Below, piece after piece: positions 1 through 9,035 of a stretch of 64,000 bases of DNA (the first letter of the stretch is position 1; each line of letters opens with the position of its first letter). A program made the position numbers and the translations under genes. Origin of the DNA: Cytobacillus pseudoceanisediminis (GTDB taxonomy: Bacteria; Bacillota; Bacilli; Bacillales; Cytobacillaceae); NCBI RefSeq assembly GCF_023516215.1, contig NZ_CP097349.1:4678001-4742000 (forward strand), given 5' to 3'. The notes under the pieces were generated by a model. It did not search any database and had not been told where the DNA came from. It was given only the letters and a program-made list of their open reading frames with translations.

Positions 1-1167
1 TTAATACAGGAGCTGGAAAAACCATATCAGCTGGAGATTCTCACTAAATTAGGATTAGAAAAGTCAGGGCACGTTATGGACTTAATGGAAAATGATGATT
101 TGGCTTCTTTACTTGAAGACTTATCCCCTGACAAATTAGAGGAACTCCTTTCAGGTATGAAGGAGGAAGAGTCCCAAATTGTTCAAAACATCATGAACTA
201 TCCTCCTGAAACGGCAGGGCGATTGATGACTAACCGTTTTGTCTGGATACCTCAGCATTTCACTGTTCGAGAAACAGTAGACAAACTTAAAGTGTTTGCT
301 GAGTACTCAGAAACCATAAATTACTTATATGTCATTGATCACGATAAGAAGCTTGTTGGAGTTGTATCCTATCGGGATTTAATCCTGGCCGATGAAAAGG
401 AAAAAATTCACGATATTATGTATAGCCGAGTCATTTCTGTTTCAGCGGATTCTGACCAGGAAGAAGTAGCCCGCATGATTGAGCGATATGATTTCTTGGC
501 AATTCCTGTTGTGGAAAGTAATAACCAGCTGGTAGGGATTGTGACAGTAGACGATATTATTGATGTGGTTATAAGAGAGGCAAATGAAGATATTGAGAAG
601 CTTTCAGCATCAGGTAAAGCCATTGATTTTGAGACGAAGGCATTTGTTGCTGCCTATCGCCGTCTTCCCTGGCTCATTTTACTTTTATTTATTGGTATAG
701 TTTCCGGAACAATAATTAGCGGTTTTGAAGAAACGCTGTCAAAAGCGGTGGCTTTAGCATTCTTTATGCCCATGATAGCAGGTATGACAGGAAATACAGG
801 CACCCAATCTTTAGCTGTTGTCGTAAGAGGGCTGGTTTCCCGTGATATTGACAAAGGGGTGGTTTTCAGGCTTATTTTTAGAGAGTTAAAAGTCGGTCTG
901 ATCATTGGATTTACCTGCGGAACATTAATATCCATCATTGCACTCGTTTGGCAAGGAAATGCCGTTTTAGGGGTAGTGGTTGGAAGCTCTTTGGTTATGA
1001 CACTGATCATTGGAACTTTAGCTGGCACTATCATACCAATCATTCTTTATAAATTAAATATTGACCCTGCCGTGGCTTCAGGTCCATTGATTACAACACT
1101 AAATGACATACTCTCATTACTCATTTACTTTGGAATTGCCACAATGTTTATATCAAAATTGATTTAG
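1..1167 (+). CDS. mgtE: Magnesium transporter MgtE (5' end cut by window edge)
   Basis: The reading frame is open from base 1, so the first ATG at 76 is internal and the true start lies outside the window; 388 codons are visible against about 450 in the family. The order is end of the MgtE N-terminal superhelical domain, two CBS domains (roughly bases 230-590) and a membrane domain of about five helices (from about 660). The membrane part holds the conserved GMTGNTGTQS segment, and near the C-terminus a TTLND motif whose Asp matches the pore Mg2+-binding residue of the family. MgtE proteins are Mg2+-gated channels of the cytoplasmic membrane; the N and CBS domains sense cytosolic Mg2+. The gene is complete at its 3' end and followed by a repeat-type terminator. 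Confidence 0.95.
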   Translation, partial: LIQELEKPYQLEILTKLGLEKSGHVMDLMENDDLASLLEDLSPDKLEELLSGMKEEESQIVQNIMNYPPETAGRLMTNRFVWIPQHFTVRETVDKLKVFAEYSETINYLYVIDHDKKLVGVVSYRDLILADEKEKIHDIMYSRVISVSADSDQEEVARMIERYDFLAIPVVESNNQLVGIVTVDDIIDVVIREANEDIEKLSASGKAIDFETKAFVAAYRRLPWLILLLFIGIVSGTIISGFEETLSKAVALAFFMPMIAGMTGNTGTQSLAVVVRGLVSRDIDKGVVFRLIFRELKVGLIIGFTCGTLISIIALVWQGNAVLGVVVGSSLVMTLIIGTLAGTIIPIILYKLNIDPAVASGPLITTLNDILSLLIYFGIATMFISKLI

Positions 1168-1185
1168 GTAAATGCATTGTCAATT

Positions 1186-1244
1186 CAAGATCAGCTGCCG
1201 AAACAGGTAGCTTTTTCTTATTCTATAAAAGGGGCAGGTTAGCG
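1186..1244 (+). repeat. Accessory composite repeat, copy A (terminator hairpin + GGGGCAG box)
   Basis: Copy A consists of a GATCAGCTGCC...GGTAGC hairpin with a T-tract, then an AAAAGGGGCAGGTTAGCG box. It lies directly behind mgtE and probably terminates its transcription. Other copies lie near 2866, 3218, 4126, 4666, 6730, 8121, 8829, 10925 and 11602; all ten sit between the single genes of the accessory stretch. Confidence 0.6.
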
Positions 1245-1355
1245 AAAAAATCAAAAGCCAATAATGAATAAGTTACGAATAAAAACTTGTTTATATTAAC
1301 CGATGTTTTATATTTTTATTATGTAGTCAGTCAAATCTTCTTATTTTAATGCATT

Positions 1356-2594
1356 TTAGATTTCGTCATCTTCTATTCGAGCATTTCGCATCGATGAAAG
1401 ACTGAACCACAGTCCGCAAAAAGCTAGTCCGGCTATTGAAATCCATAGAGCCGTTATGAAACCTAGTCCGTCAGCGAGGGTACCTCCTAGTGGAGCGCCG
1501 ATAACGACTGCACTACGATTGATGGATCGAAGTGTGGCATTCATACGACCTTGCAGGTGAGATGGCGTGACATACTGTCGATATCCCATTTCAAGAGGAC
1601 CTTCGATTCCCATGGCAAAGCCGTAAAAGAACTGCCCAACAATCACAAAAATGAGAGCTATGTACTGCGAGTCGGAGTTGTTAGTTGCTGGAGCTAGAGC
1701 CATCTAGATAACTGCTGGAGCATAGAGAATTCGAGAAAAAGCCATTGCACGTCCGACGCCAAAGCGCACACCGGCTTGAGGAGATATAGAGGTTCCTGCG
1801 ACAGCACCAACACCTGCAGCGGCGAGGACATACCCAAGGAGTGAGGCATCGAAGCCAAGCTCAATTAAAAAAATGGATACTAGGATCGTCATGGTCATGC
1901 TATGAAAGAGAAACCAGGCGTGCGTGTTTAAAGCGAGTGTACGAAGGTATTGGTGTTGATAGACCCATCGCAAACCTTCCTTGATTTGCTGACCAAGTGG
2001 TCCAGTCTTCACTTTTTTTGAGGGCTGGTGTTTAATCGATGCCATTAATACACCTGAAAACAAATACGATAAGGCATCAAAAAGAAGGGCAAATGGTGCA
2101 CCGATCAATGAGACGAGTCCACCTCCAATGGCTGGACCGCTCGTTTCCGCGACAGCTGAGCTTTGTTCTAACCGTGCATTTGCACGTGTTAATAAATGAC
2201 GAGGGACGATTTGTGGCACAAAGGACTGGTAGGCAGTATCATTAAAAAGAGACAAAGCACCAAAGAGCACCAGCAGGAACATTAGCCAGCCAATACTGAT
2301 TACTCCTGTGATAGACATTAAGCAAATGAAGGCAAGTATAATGCAGCGCCCCATATCTGTTACTGCCAATACAGTCTTTCGGTGAAAGCGATCAACCAAA
2401 ACCCCCGCTATTAATCCCAACAGTACATACGGAAGCCATCTAGATGCTGAAACCCAGCCAACATCAACAGCACTGCCTCCCATATTACCAACTACTAATA
2501 CCTGAAGAGCCAGAGTTGTAATATATGTGCCAAAGCTTGAAGTTGTTGAGGCAATCCAAAAACGAACAAAGCTACTGTGCTCCCTTAATTTCAT
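1356..2594 (-). pseudogene. MFS exporter interrupted by an in-frame TAG stop
   Basis: The frame would encode a 12-helix major facilitator of 411 amino acids, similar to the macrolide-efflux/enterobactin-exporter branch. It begins at the ATG at 2594 with an AGAGGTG ribosome site. Several hydrophobic helices and a GVLVDRFHRK loop between helices 2 and 3 are visible. A single amber codon at 1704-1706 (after residue 296) splits it in the same frame, and the following ATG opens the remaining 115 codons through the C-terminal helices. Nothing else is shifted, so this is one nonsense change, unlike the homopolymer indels elsewhere in the window. A truncated 296-residue product would lack the last four or so helices and is unlikely to transport. 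Natural readthrough or a base-call error are alternatives. Confidence 0.8.
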
Positions 2595-2627
2595 CGGGCT
2601 TCACCTCTTTTGCCAATTTATACAACT

Positions 2628-2656
2628 TATAAATATAGTAACTATACTGCTTTCAA
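2628..2656 (-). promoter_or_regulatory. Probable promoter and operator of the MFS gene
   Basis: The perfect palindrome TATAGTAACTATA (2634-2646) lies between a TTGAAA-like -35 (2651-2656, minus strand) and an AT-rich -10 (2628-2633). Such a placement fits a repressor operator. No regulator gene lies next to it. Confidence 0.4.
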
Positions 2657-2865
2657 AAAAGTGTAAACATAGAGTTTTATATGGGACGGACCTTGGGGGA
2701 GTAGTGGAAGGCTAACATTGGTTATTTATAAAAAAATCTTAACAAAGAGATGAATAGAACATAATCGAAATGGTCAATGACATGAAGGGAAAATTAGGAG
2801 TCAAGGTTCTTAAATTTTTTTCTATAAGAGGGTAATTCTCTATTTATCACAAAAATCCTTTATAA

Positions 2866-2923
2866 GGCTGCCATTCTCTAAGGCAGCTTTCTTCATGTCA
2901 AACGGGGCAGTTTAGCAGAAGAA
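2866..2923 (+). repeat. Accessory composite repeat, copy B
   Basis: GGCTGCC...GGCAGC hairpin with a T-rich tail, followed by the box AACGGGGCAGTTTAGCAGAAG. It lies between the MFS gene (opposite strand) and a small ORF, in a 450-base stretch (2595-3050) in which I see no gene. Confidence 0.6.
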
Positions 2924-3050
2924 TAATGTTATAATTTGGATGTAAAATATGTGTCTACTTAAACAAACAGAGCATTAGTGAATCCAAATGAATGGACTAT
3001 TGCTACTCACTGAAGGTGTATAAAAAGGAGTTGCTGCGTCTTGATAATTT

Positions 3051-3197
3051 ATGCAGAAATTTAACGTGATTTCCATTGTAATACTTATTATTAGTTCTTC
3101 TATCTACCTTCGGCTTTTTGAACTTACAATGTATACCATCATCCAGATAGCATATATCTTCTTTGCAATTAGTTTATTGATTCCTATATTAGTGTAA
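3051..3197 (+). CDS. Possible 48-residue membrane peptide
   Basis: ATG-to-TAA frame coding for a very hydrophobic peptide with two likely membrane segments. Its ends face repeat copies B and C, as expected for one gene per interval. The closest purine-rich ribosome site (AAAGGAG, about 3024-3030) is about 20 bases upstream, too far to be convincing, and an in-frame stop at 3042 rules out an earlier start. No family recognised. Confidence 0.35.
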   Translation: MQKFNVISIVILIISSSIYLRLFELTMYTIIQIAYIFFAISLLIPILV

Positions 3198-3217
3198 TTG
3201 AGAAGTGGGCTTATGTT

Positions 3218-3275
3218 CAAGATCAGCTGCTAATCGAGCAGCTTTTTTCTTCTTCAAATTAAAAGAGCAGGATGA
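3218..3275 (+). repeat. Accessory composite repeat, copy C
   Basis: CAAGATCAGCTGC...GCAGC hairpin followed by a run of six T, then a degenerate box (AAAAGAGCAGGATGAGCAAT). It ends about 15 bases ahead of the ribosome site of the hydrolase gene. Confidence 0.6.
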
Positions 3276-3305
3276 GCAATATTCATTTAGAGAGGTGGAT
3301 ACGTT

Positions 3306-4091
3306 TTGAGTCTATATTATCACGAGTATGGAGATAAAAATGCCTCATTAATGGTCTTTTTACATGGAGGTGGTGTAAGTAGTTGGATGTGGAATAAACA
3401 GATTAAACACTTTAGTCATTATCATTGTCTTGCAATAGACTTACCAGAACAAGGGAAAAGCAACGATGATAATATAGGGAATTTTACAATTAAATATAGT
3501 GCTGAGAGGGTTATTGAAATAATAGAAAAAAAGGCTTTTGAAAAAGAGGTAATTGTCATCGGATTCTCTTTGGGAGCACAAGTTATAGTTCAGATGCTGA
3601 GTATGAAACCCAATATGGTTAATTATGCAATCATAAATAGTGCGTTAGTTAGGCCTTCTCCATATATAAAAACAATGATTGCTCCTTCAATTAAATTAAC
3701 ATTTCCACTCATTAAGAATAAATTATTTTCAAAACTTCAAGCTAAAGCACTTTATCTCGATGAAGAATATTTTGAAACCTATTATAAAGAAAGTTCTTTA
3801 ATGAAATCAGGTACACTTATTAGGATATTGGAAGAGAACATGTCTTTTGAGATACCAAGAGGCTTCGAAAAAGCGGAGTGTAAAATATTAGTGACTGTTG
3901 GTGAAAGAGAAAAGGCAATAATGAAAAAATCAGCAGCAGACATTGTTTTACATAATTCTAATTGTGAAGGAATAATCATACCTAATGCTGGTCACGGAAT
4001 CTCATTAGCTAATCCTGATTACTTCAATGGAATAATTGAAAATTGGATTCAGGATGGCGTTCTGCCACTAGATGTAATGCCAATTAAGTGA
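3306..4091 (+). CDS. Alpha/beta-hydrolase family protein
   Basis: A 261-residue single-domain alpha/beta hydrolase, cytoplasmic by its lack of a signal peptide. An oxyanion-loop HGGG lies near residue 20, the nucleophile elbow GFSLG near residue 93 gives the catalytic Ser, and NAGHG near residue 236 gives the His. The acid residue is less clear: the usual Asp position reads VGEREK, so a Glu may serve. The start is the TTG at 3306, preceded by GAGAGGTGG. It stands alone between repeat copies C and D. The substrate cannot be read from the sequence; esterase, lactonase or haloperoxidase-like roles are all possible. Confidence 0.8.
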   Translation: MSLYYHEYGDKNASLMVFLHGGGVSSWMWNKQIKHFSHYHCLAIDLPEQGKSNDDNIGNFTIKYSAERVIEIIEKKAFEKEVIVIGFSLGAQVIVQMLSMKPNMVNYAIINSALVRPSPYIKTMIAPSIKLTFPLIKNKLFSKLQAKALYLDEEYFETYYKESSLMKSGTLIRILEENMSFEIPRGFEKAECKILVTVGEREKAIMKKSAADIVLHNSNCEGIIIPNAGHGISLANPDYFNGIIENWIQDGVLPLDVMPIK

Positions 4092-4125
4092 AGATTATAT
4101 ATTGAATTATTTTGTGAAATACTGC

Positions 4126-4157
4126 TTTTTAACAAAATGGGCAGGTTTGTTGAATAA
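4126..4157 (+). repeat. Accessory composite repeat, copy D (hairpin form of the box)
   Basis: Here the box itself is flanked by an inverted repeat: TTTAACAAA and TTTGTTGAA surround ATGGGCAGG, giving a 9-base arm pair with one G-U. It lies between the hydrolase and the next orphan gene. Confidence 0.55.
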
Positions 4158-4191
4158 TCTAAAAATAATTCTCTAACGGTGGGGAGAAAAT

Positions 4192-4641
4192 TTGCTTGAT
4201 AAAATAAGACAGTTTTTTAAGATAAACAAACAAGAAGCGGAAGACGGAAGGTACGTAAATGTTCCAGAAGTTAGGGTAAATGAGGAGTTAAAAAGAAGCG
4301 TAATAGAACTAGAAAGATTAGCAGAACAATGGGGTAAAGCTCTTCAAAGAAAATATGCAAATTCATTTGAAAACCAAGGAAAACAAAACCTAAGAATCTG
4401 GGTGTGCCGAGACATTGATGGAGATGAATTAAAAGAATTGAGTTCCGAAAAGTGTCTGGAAAAAGAATATCGTTCTCAAATCGTAATAGATTTTGATAAT
4501 GACACAGTAGAAGATGATGAATATGCAGACATCATTCAGTTGTGGTATTACTATGGCGGGGGTGCTGGAACTATATGTGATATTACAAAAAACAATTTAG
4601 TAAAAGACATAGAAGTAGTCTTAAAAACTCTGCTTAAATAA
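4192..4641 (+). CDS. Hypothetical protein, 149 aa, acidic
   Basis: Not recognised. The frame starts at a TTG preceded by GGTGGGGAG. It encodes a soluble, charged protein with a helical N-terminal half and a C-terminal half containing IDFDNDTVEDDEY followed by LWYYYGGGAG. No signal peptide or membrane segment is visible. It stands alone between repeat copies D and E. A cassette-type immunity or defence role would fit the context but nothing in the sequence shows it. Confidence 0.6.
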   Translation: MLDKIRQFFKINKQEAEDGRYVNVPEVRVNEELKRSVIELERLAEQWGKALQRKYANSFENQGKQNLRIWVCRDIDGDELKELSSEKCLEKEYRSQIVIDFDNDTVEDDEYADIIQLWYYYGGGAGTICDITKNNLVKDIEVVLKTLLK

Positions 4642-4665
4642 ATGTACAACAAACAAACCCCTTAA

Positions 4666-4690
4666 TTAACAAACGGGGCAATTTAATACT
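4666..4690 (+). repeat. Accessory composite repeat, copy E
   Basis: AATTAACAAACGGGGCAATT box; CCCC upstream can pair with its GGGG. It precedes the small membrane protein gene by about 25 bases. Confidence 0.5.
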
Positions 4691-4715
4691 AGAGGGAATT
4701 GAAAGTGGTGGCAAT

Positions 4716-4901
4716 TTGTTTAAGAAAAGCATTAGATATCCGTTACTATTTTTTGTAGCAACAATAATTTGGCAGTTAATTGTCAATAAAGAGGTTAAGT
4801 GGGTTGATAATATAGGGATATCTTTTATGATATTTTTATTCGCTCTTTTATATAATTGGTCAAGTAAACCCTATAAATGGAAGAAAGACAGATGTAAATG
4901 A
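4716..4901 (+). CDS. Small membrane protein, 61 aa
   Basis: TTG start with GTGGTGG as a weak ribosome site. Two membrane-spanning stretches are visible (about residues 8-24 and 33-48), with basic residues at both ends (MFKKS and WKKDRCK). No family recognised. It is a single gene directly behind repeat copy E and ahead of the IS110 element. Confidence 0.5.
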   Translation: MFKKSIRYPLLFFVATIIWQLIVNKEVKWVDNIGISFMIFLFALLYNWSSKPYKWKKDRCK

Positions 4902-5137
4902 ATACTTTTTAAAACTATTCTTTATTACTAACGATTGTAGTGATCGTAAGAAGATAAACGCCTTTATTCTTGAATTTCTTATTAGCTAAAGACCTGCGGT
5001 AATATGTCAACTCCAAAAGTTTAAAGATGTTTAGTTTTCAATTTACTTGTGACTAAAAAAGACCGTAAGGAACTACACCAGTAAATAAATGTAATTTACT
5101 GGAAATCAGGAAGGCTTGCGCTGACAAAGTATATTTG

Positions 5138-6367
5138 TCAGATCTTCACGCACCTTTCTTGCGCAAAGACTTGGCGTTTGCGAAGCAGCGCATCCACCAA
5201 TCGCACGAGTTTTCTTGCTGTTAGGACGAGGGCACGTTTGTGTTGATGTTTTGGAACTTCAAGACATTTCTTTTGGTAAAACTCGCGATATTCGGGAATC
5301 TGTCTCCTAACCGAGTTGGCGGCTTCAACGAGGTAGTAGCGCAGATATTCGTTTCCTTGTCGCGAAAGAGAAGTGTCTTCAGCTGTAAAGCGGCCAGACT
5401 GGTGTTTCCGCCAGTATAGACCTGCATATTTGGCAATCTTGCTTTCATCTTCAAAACGTTCAATCTGGCCGATTTCGGCAATAATGCCTGCGGCATATAC
5501 AGGTCCGATGCCCGGTATAGTCTCCAAGGTCTGGGAAAGGCCTGTCATTAGACGGGTAATGGCTTTGTCGATTTCCTTGATCTGTTTCTGAAAGGAACGG
5601 ATCAGCTCAATGGAAGTACCTAAAAGGAGATCCATTGAGTCTTCTACCACTTTATCTAAGCGGTAGGAAGAGCGGACTGCCCGTTGGATGGAAGTAGCTA
5701 CTTTATCGGGATCAGAGAAACGATTCTTCCCGTGTTCCTGAAGGAACGCAGCCAATTCATCTAAAGGCATCTGGGCCAGTTCTTCCAGGCTGTATCTTTC
5801 GAGGAAGAGGTCCATCATCGCATTTCCGAAGGCGGAAGAGTCCACCTCATGGGAAAAGTTGCTGCACTTGAAATTCAGATGTTGGAGAAAGTGCTGTTTC
5901 TCCTTTGTCATCATCTTAACCAAGTGATAACGTGAACGGGTCAACTGTTGGAGTGCGACATACTGGCTCTCCTTGACAATGGACATCTGGTTACGGCCGA
6001 ATCGGACATAATCGGCAATCACGAATGCATCAATTTCATCCGTCTTATTCATATCCGAATAGCTTTTCTTGAAGTTGGCAATCTGTTTCGGATTAATGAC
6101 GAACACTTGAGTGTCAAAGACCTTAAGGTCTTCATCATAATGAAGGAACATAGAAGGATGGAAGCTATAGACCGAAGTGGACTCCAAACCGATCTTAACG
6201 CTTTCAACTTTACGTCCTTTCGCAAGGCCGAGGATTCGTTCCTTCAAAACTGTGGCTCCTGGAAGGTCATTTGATACCGTGAAGGTATCCACTTTTGATC
6301 CTTCCTGATCAAGGATACAGCCTTTCATGTCAAACGAACTTACGTCTAAACCAACAAATAATCGCAT
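5138..6367 (-). CDS. IS110-family transposase (DEDD recombinase)
   Basis: 409 residues, full length. The N-terminal RuvC-like DEDD domain begins with GLDVSS (catalytic Asp) and carries KTDEIDA near residue 112. The C-terminal Transposase_20 domain begins at about residue 285 (ETIPGIGPVYAAGI) and contains LSRQGNEYLR, where the conserved catalytic Ser of the family lies. The ATG at 6367 is preceded by GGAGGG. Members cut and rejoin a circular intermediate and, where tested (IS621), are guided by a bridge RNA made from the element's non-coding end. The gene is intact, so the element may be active. Confidence 0.92.
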   Translation of the reverse strand: MRLFVGLDVSSFDMKGCILDQEGSKVDTFTVSNDLPGATVLKERILGLAKGRKVESVKIGLESTSVYSFHPSMFLHYDEDLKVFDTQVFVINPKQIANFKKSYSDMNKTDEIDAFVIADYVRFGRNQMSIVKESQYVALQQLTRSRYHLVKMMTKEKQHFLQHLNFKCSNFSHEVDSSAFGNAMMDLFLERYSLEELAQMPLDELAAFLQEHGKNRFSDPDKVATSIQRAVRSSYRLDKVVEDSMDLLLGTSIELIRSFQKQIKEIDKAITRLMTGLSQTLETIPGIGPVYAAGIIAEIGQIERFEDESKIAKYAGLYWRKHQSGRFTAEDTSLSRQGNEYLRYYLVEAANSVRRQIPEYREFYQKKCLEVPKHQHKRALVLTARKLVRLVDALLRKRQVFAQERCVKI

Positions 6368-6700
6368 GGGGGTTACCCTCCTTTCATTGTGGAATCATTG
6401 GGTATTTCCTTGGACGCCTCGAGATATCTCTAGTATGGACGCCGATCATCAACCTCGTGTATCAGAACTGCATCTGCATCGAAAGCCGCCTCAGGGCTGC
6501 TTGTCACCTGAGTTCGAGAGGCAGTGCGCTCAGCCTGCGAGTATGAAGTGCCGCACGTACACTGAGAAACAGTCTTTAGATGTAGTCAAGCTACAGGGGC
6601 AGGAAGAATTGTCCCAAATGATCCTAAGACCATTATCTAGAAATATCTCGAGACGTCCAAACAGACCACCTTATATTGATAGAAAAGATGAAAAAGAGAA
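6368..6700 (-). ncRNA. Candidate bridge RNA region of the IS110 element
   Basis: The 330 bases upstream of the transposase contain no convincing gene and lie where IS110-group elements encode their bridge RNA. A 22-base inverted repeat with two mismatches (6412-6433 and 6637-6658, core CTCGAGATAT) brackets about 200 bases of mixed composition that differ from the AT-rich flanks. Loops that would match target and donor cannot be assigned without alignment to sister elements. Confidence 0.4.
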
Positions 6701-7094
6701 TGGTATTTAAGGAGTTAAACATAATATACGAGGGGCAGTTTAGTTGAACAATACAATTGTTATTACCTCTACTCAACAATCAGCATCGCTGTTCGTGCAA
6801 AATTCCCACCTAAGATGCTTAAATAAATGCCCTTCCCATCCGAAGGTTATTTATTTAAATATTCTAAATACCATTAAAAAATTTTAAATTTCACTGGTAA
6901 ATTCAACCTGTTAATATTTACAATAACAAGTGATTCTCTAAGGAAAATTTCATATTTTTAATCAAAAATCCCTTGATATTATTGAATTCTCCTTTGCTTA
7001 GAAAAACAAAACAAACATCTGCTTCTTTTTTAACATTGTGTTTACTTTTGAAAACTATACTTTCAAATGTAATCAAAAAAAGGAGGGAATTTTG
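6701..7094. other. Gene-free stretch with repeat copy F
   Basis: Copy F (6730-6790) has the box GAGGGGCAGTTTAGTTGAAC and, 33 bases on, CTCAACAATCAGC, the second half of the composite repeat. The rest, up to the ribosome site at 7080, is AT-rich; I see no gene in it, though it must hold the promoter of the next gene. Confidence 0.5.
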
Positions 7095-7991
7095 TTGAAA
7101 AAAGGATTAAGTCCGATTTTTTTAGCGGTAGTAATGGTATTCGCAATGGTGGGAAGTATGTTTTCCGGAATCTCCAATGTCTTTGCTGCAGAAAGCACGG
7201 AACAGAACTTGAAGGTGATGACATTTAATTTAAGGTATGAAAACAACAATGATCCATCACCGCATACATGGGCTGAAAGGGTTCCAACCATTAAAAAGCT
7301 TATTCGTATGGAAAATCCAGATATTTTTGGTACGCAGGAAGTTTTATATGGACAACTTCAGGATTTGGAAGAAGTATTACCAGGTTATGCATGGATTGGA
7401 TTGGGCCGCGAAGGGGGTAATAGAGGAGAATACTCCGCGATTTTCTATGATGAAAAACGTTTTACTCCAGTAGAGTATGATCATTTCTGGCTCTCAGATA
7501 CTCCAGATGTAATCGGTTCAAAAACATGGGGAAACAACATTCCAAGAATGGTCACTTGGGCGAAATTTGTAGACAACCAAACCGATAAACAATTCTATTT
7601 TGTAAATACGCATTTCGATCACCAATCCGCCGAAGCGAGAGAAAAGAGCGCTGAATTAATTTTAGACGGAATCAAAGAATTTAACCCTGAATTACCTATT
7701 GTTCTGACAGGAGATTTTAATACTCGTCCTGGTACTCTTCCACATCAAACATTAACTAGCGATGAGGCTTTTGATGATTTATGGGAAACAGCGGAGTCAC
7801 GAATCAATGAAGGAATTGGGACGTTCAATGGCTTCCGTGACCCAACAGGCGGCGGAGCAGACAACCGCATCGATTGGATTCTTACCAAAGGAAATGTAAC
7901 CGCAAATACGATCGAAATCAATAACTATCAAAAAAATGGTCAATTTCCTAGCGACCACTATCCGGTTATTGCTGAAATAACTATAAAGTAA
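7095..7991 (+). CDS. Secreted endonuclease/exonuclease/phosphatase (EEP) family hydrolase
   Basis: The TTG at 7095 (or 7092) fits an AAAGGAGGG ribosome site at 7079-7087; earlier in-frame ATG codons have none. The protein of 298 residues starts with a Sec signal peptide (KKG, about 20 hydrophobic residues, then NVFAAES). The mature part has the EEP (DNase I/inositol-phosphatase fold) landmarks: MTFNLRYEN, GTQEV with the metal-binding Glu, NTHFDH, GDFNTRPG and the C-terminal SDHYPV with the catalytic His. It acts outside the cell on phosphodiesters or phosphate esters; nucleic acid, sphingomyelin-type lipid and sugar phosphate are all found as substrates in this fold. It is a single gene in the accessory stretch. 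Confidence 0.85.
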   Translation: MKKGLSPIFLAVVMVFAMVGSMFSGISNVFAAESTEQNLKVMTFNLRYENNNDPSPHTWAERVPTIKKLIRMENPDIFGTQEVLYGQLQDLEEVLPGYAWIGLGREGGNRGEYSAIFYDEKRFTPVEYDHFWLSDTPDVIGSKTWGNNIPRMVTWAKFVDNQTDKQFYFVNTHFDHQSAEAREKSAELILDGIKEFNPELPIVLTGDFNTRPGTLPHQTLTSDEAFDDLWETAESRINEGIGTFNGFRDPTGGGADNRIDWILTKGNVTANTIEINNYQKNGQFPSDHYPVIAEITIK

Positions 7992-8120
7992 GTGGCCGAG
8001 AGGTGGATTGCGTACTAATAATCAAATAAGAAAGAAGGCTCTCATTCCACTATTATTTTAATAGTCTAGAAATCTATGTAATTAACTTTTCTTATACTAC
8101 TAATGGGGTGCTCTTCTTAA

Positions 8121-8181
8121 AGATACGGCTGCCAATCGAGGCAGCTTTTTCTTATAAACTAAAGGGTCAGGAGTTCAACCG
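8121..8181 (+). repeat. Accessory composite repeat, copy G
   Basis: GGCTGCC AATCGA GGCAGC hairpin with TTTTTC tail, then AAACTAAAGGGTCAGGAGTT and CAACC. It terminates the EEP gene's transcript or marks the next interval. Confidence 0.6.
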
Positions 8182-8268
8182 AGGGAATTTATTGGTGATT
8201 GCAGAATATATATATGTAGTCATGGTATCGTTTCTGCAAATGTGCCACTATGTTAGGAGTGACTGCGA

Positions 8269-8802
8269 TTGCGTTTTGAAAATGAGAAAATACACTCTAA
8301 AGTTATTACCAGAAAAATAGAAGTTGGTGGACTTACGAAATCGCAGCTTATCCAGAAATTGCAACAATACTCTATCTTGATGAATGAGTATGCAGAAAAA
8401 CTATTAGCTGATGATAAATTTACTACCTCTGATACAAAGTACAACCTTCAGACCGTAGAACTAACGGCAGGCAATCTTGGCTTCCCTGATGGAGCTACTA
8501 CGGATCAAATCTTTAAAAAAGCGAACGAACTAGGTTTGGAATTGTGTCCGCTTGAACTGGGACCTTATCTAAGACTGGAATATCTGGATCAGCCTGAGGG
8601 TTATTCGGGGAATTCTTTGCAGCGGAATGAAGCTCCATCTGGCTCTATCACAATAGCCTCGGAGACACTATCTGAAGACGCTGATTTTCCAAAAGGCTTT
8701 TATCTTAGACGAATTAACGGCGTGTTGTGGCTGCGTGGGTACAATGCAGATTATCTGCACGTTTGGAATCCTAATGATCATTTTATCTTTTGTCAAACTT
8801 AG
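8269..8802 (+). CDS. Conserved hypothetical protein, 177 aa
   Basis: TTG start with a TAGGAGT ribosome site at 8253-8259. The N-terminal half is helical (LTKSQLIQKLQQYSILMNEYAE). The C-terminal half contains a patterned region, LGLELCPLELGPYLRLEYLDQPEG, that I recall from a Bacillus family of unknown function sometimes mislabelled helicase; no helicase motif is present here. The C-terminus (FYLRRINGVLWLRGY...WNPNDHFIF) suggests a small beta domain. Cytoplasmic, a single gene between repeat copies G and H. Confidence 0.65.
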   Translation: MRFENEKIHSKVITRKIEVGGLTKSQLIQKLQQYSILMNEYAEKLLADDKFTTSDTKYNLQTVELTAGNLGFPDGATTDQIFKKANELGLELCPLELGPYLRLEYLDQPEGYSGNSLQRNEAPSGSITIASETLSEDADFPKGFYLRRINGVLWLRGYNADYLHVWNPNDHFIFCQT

Positions 8803-8828
8803 ATCAAAGAGGGATCTTTTTTTAATTG

Positions 8829-8886
8829 AAGGGCAGTATACCCTGGTGCTTACGTTCATGATCAGCTGCTAATCAGGCAGCTTTTA
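8829..8886 (+). repeat. Accessory composite repeat, copy H (parts in swapped order)
   Basis: The short GAAGGGCAGTATACC box comes before, not after, the TCAGCTGCTAATCAGGCAGC hairpin. It lies between the hypothetical gene and the convergent amidase gene. Confidence 0.5.
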
Positions 8887-9035
8887 CCTCGATTATTCAA
8901 TAAGAATGAGCGCCTTTTCCTTATTCAAAAGGTGCTAACGTTAAGAGAAGGGGATCGCTGCAGCAATCCCTATTCTTATGTTAAGGAAAAAGCGATTCTT
9001 CTTTATTGAAGATAGCCTCTTTTCTTTGAAGGTTC

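Larger units (their letters stand above)
5105..6700 (-). mobile_element. IS110-family insertion sequence (ends approximate)
   Basis: One intact DEDD transposase gene plus about 330 bases of conserved-looking non-coding DNA upstream of it. IS110 elements lack ordinary terminal inverted repeats, so exact ends cannot be placed. To the left, hairpins at 5078-5102 (CCAGTAAAT/ATTTACTGG) and 5121-5141 (CTGACAAA/TTTGTCAG) mark the end region. It sits between repeat copies E and F of the accessory stretch. Confidence 0.75.
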
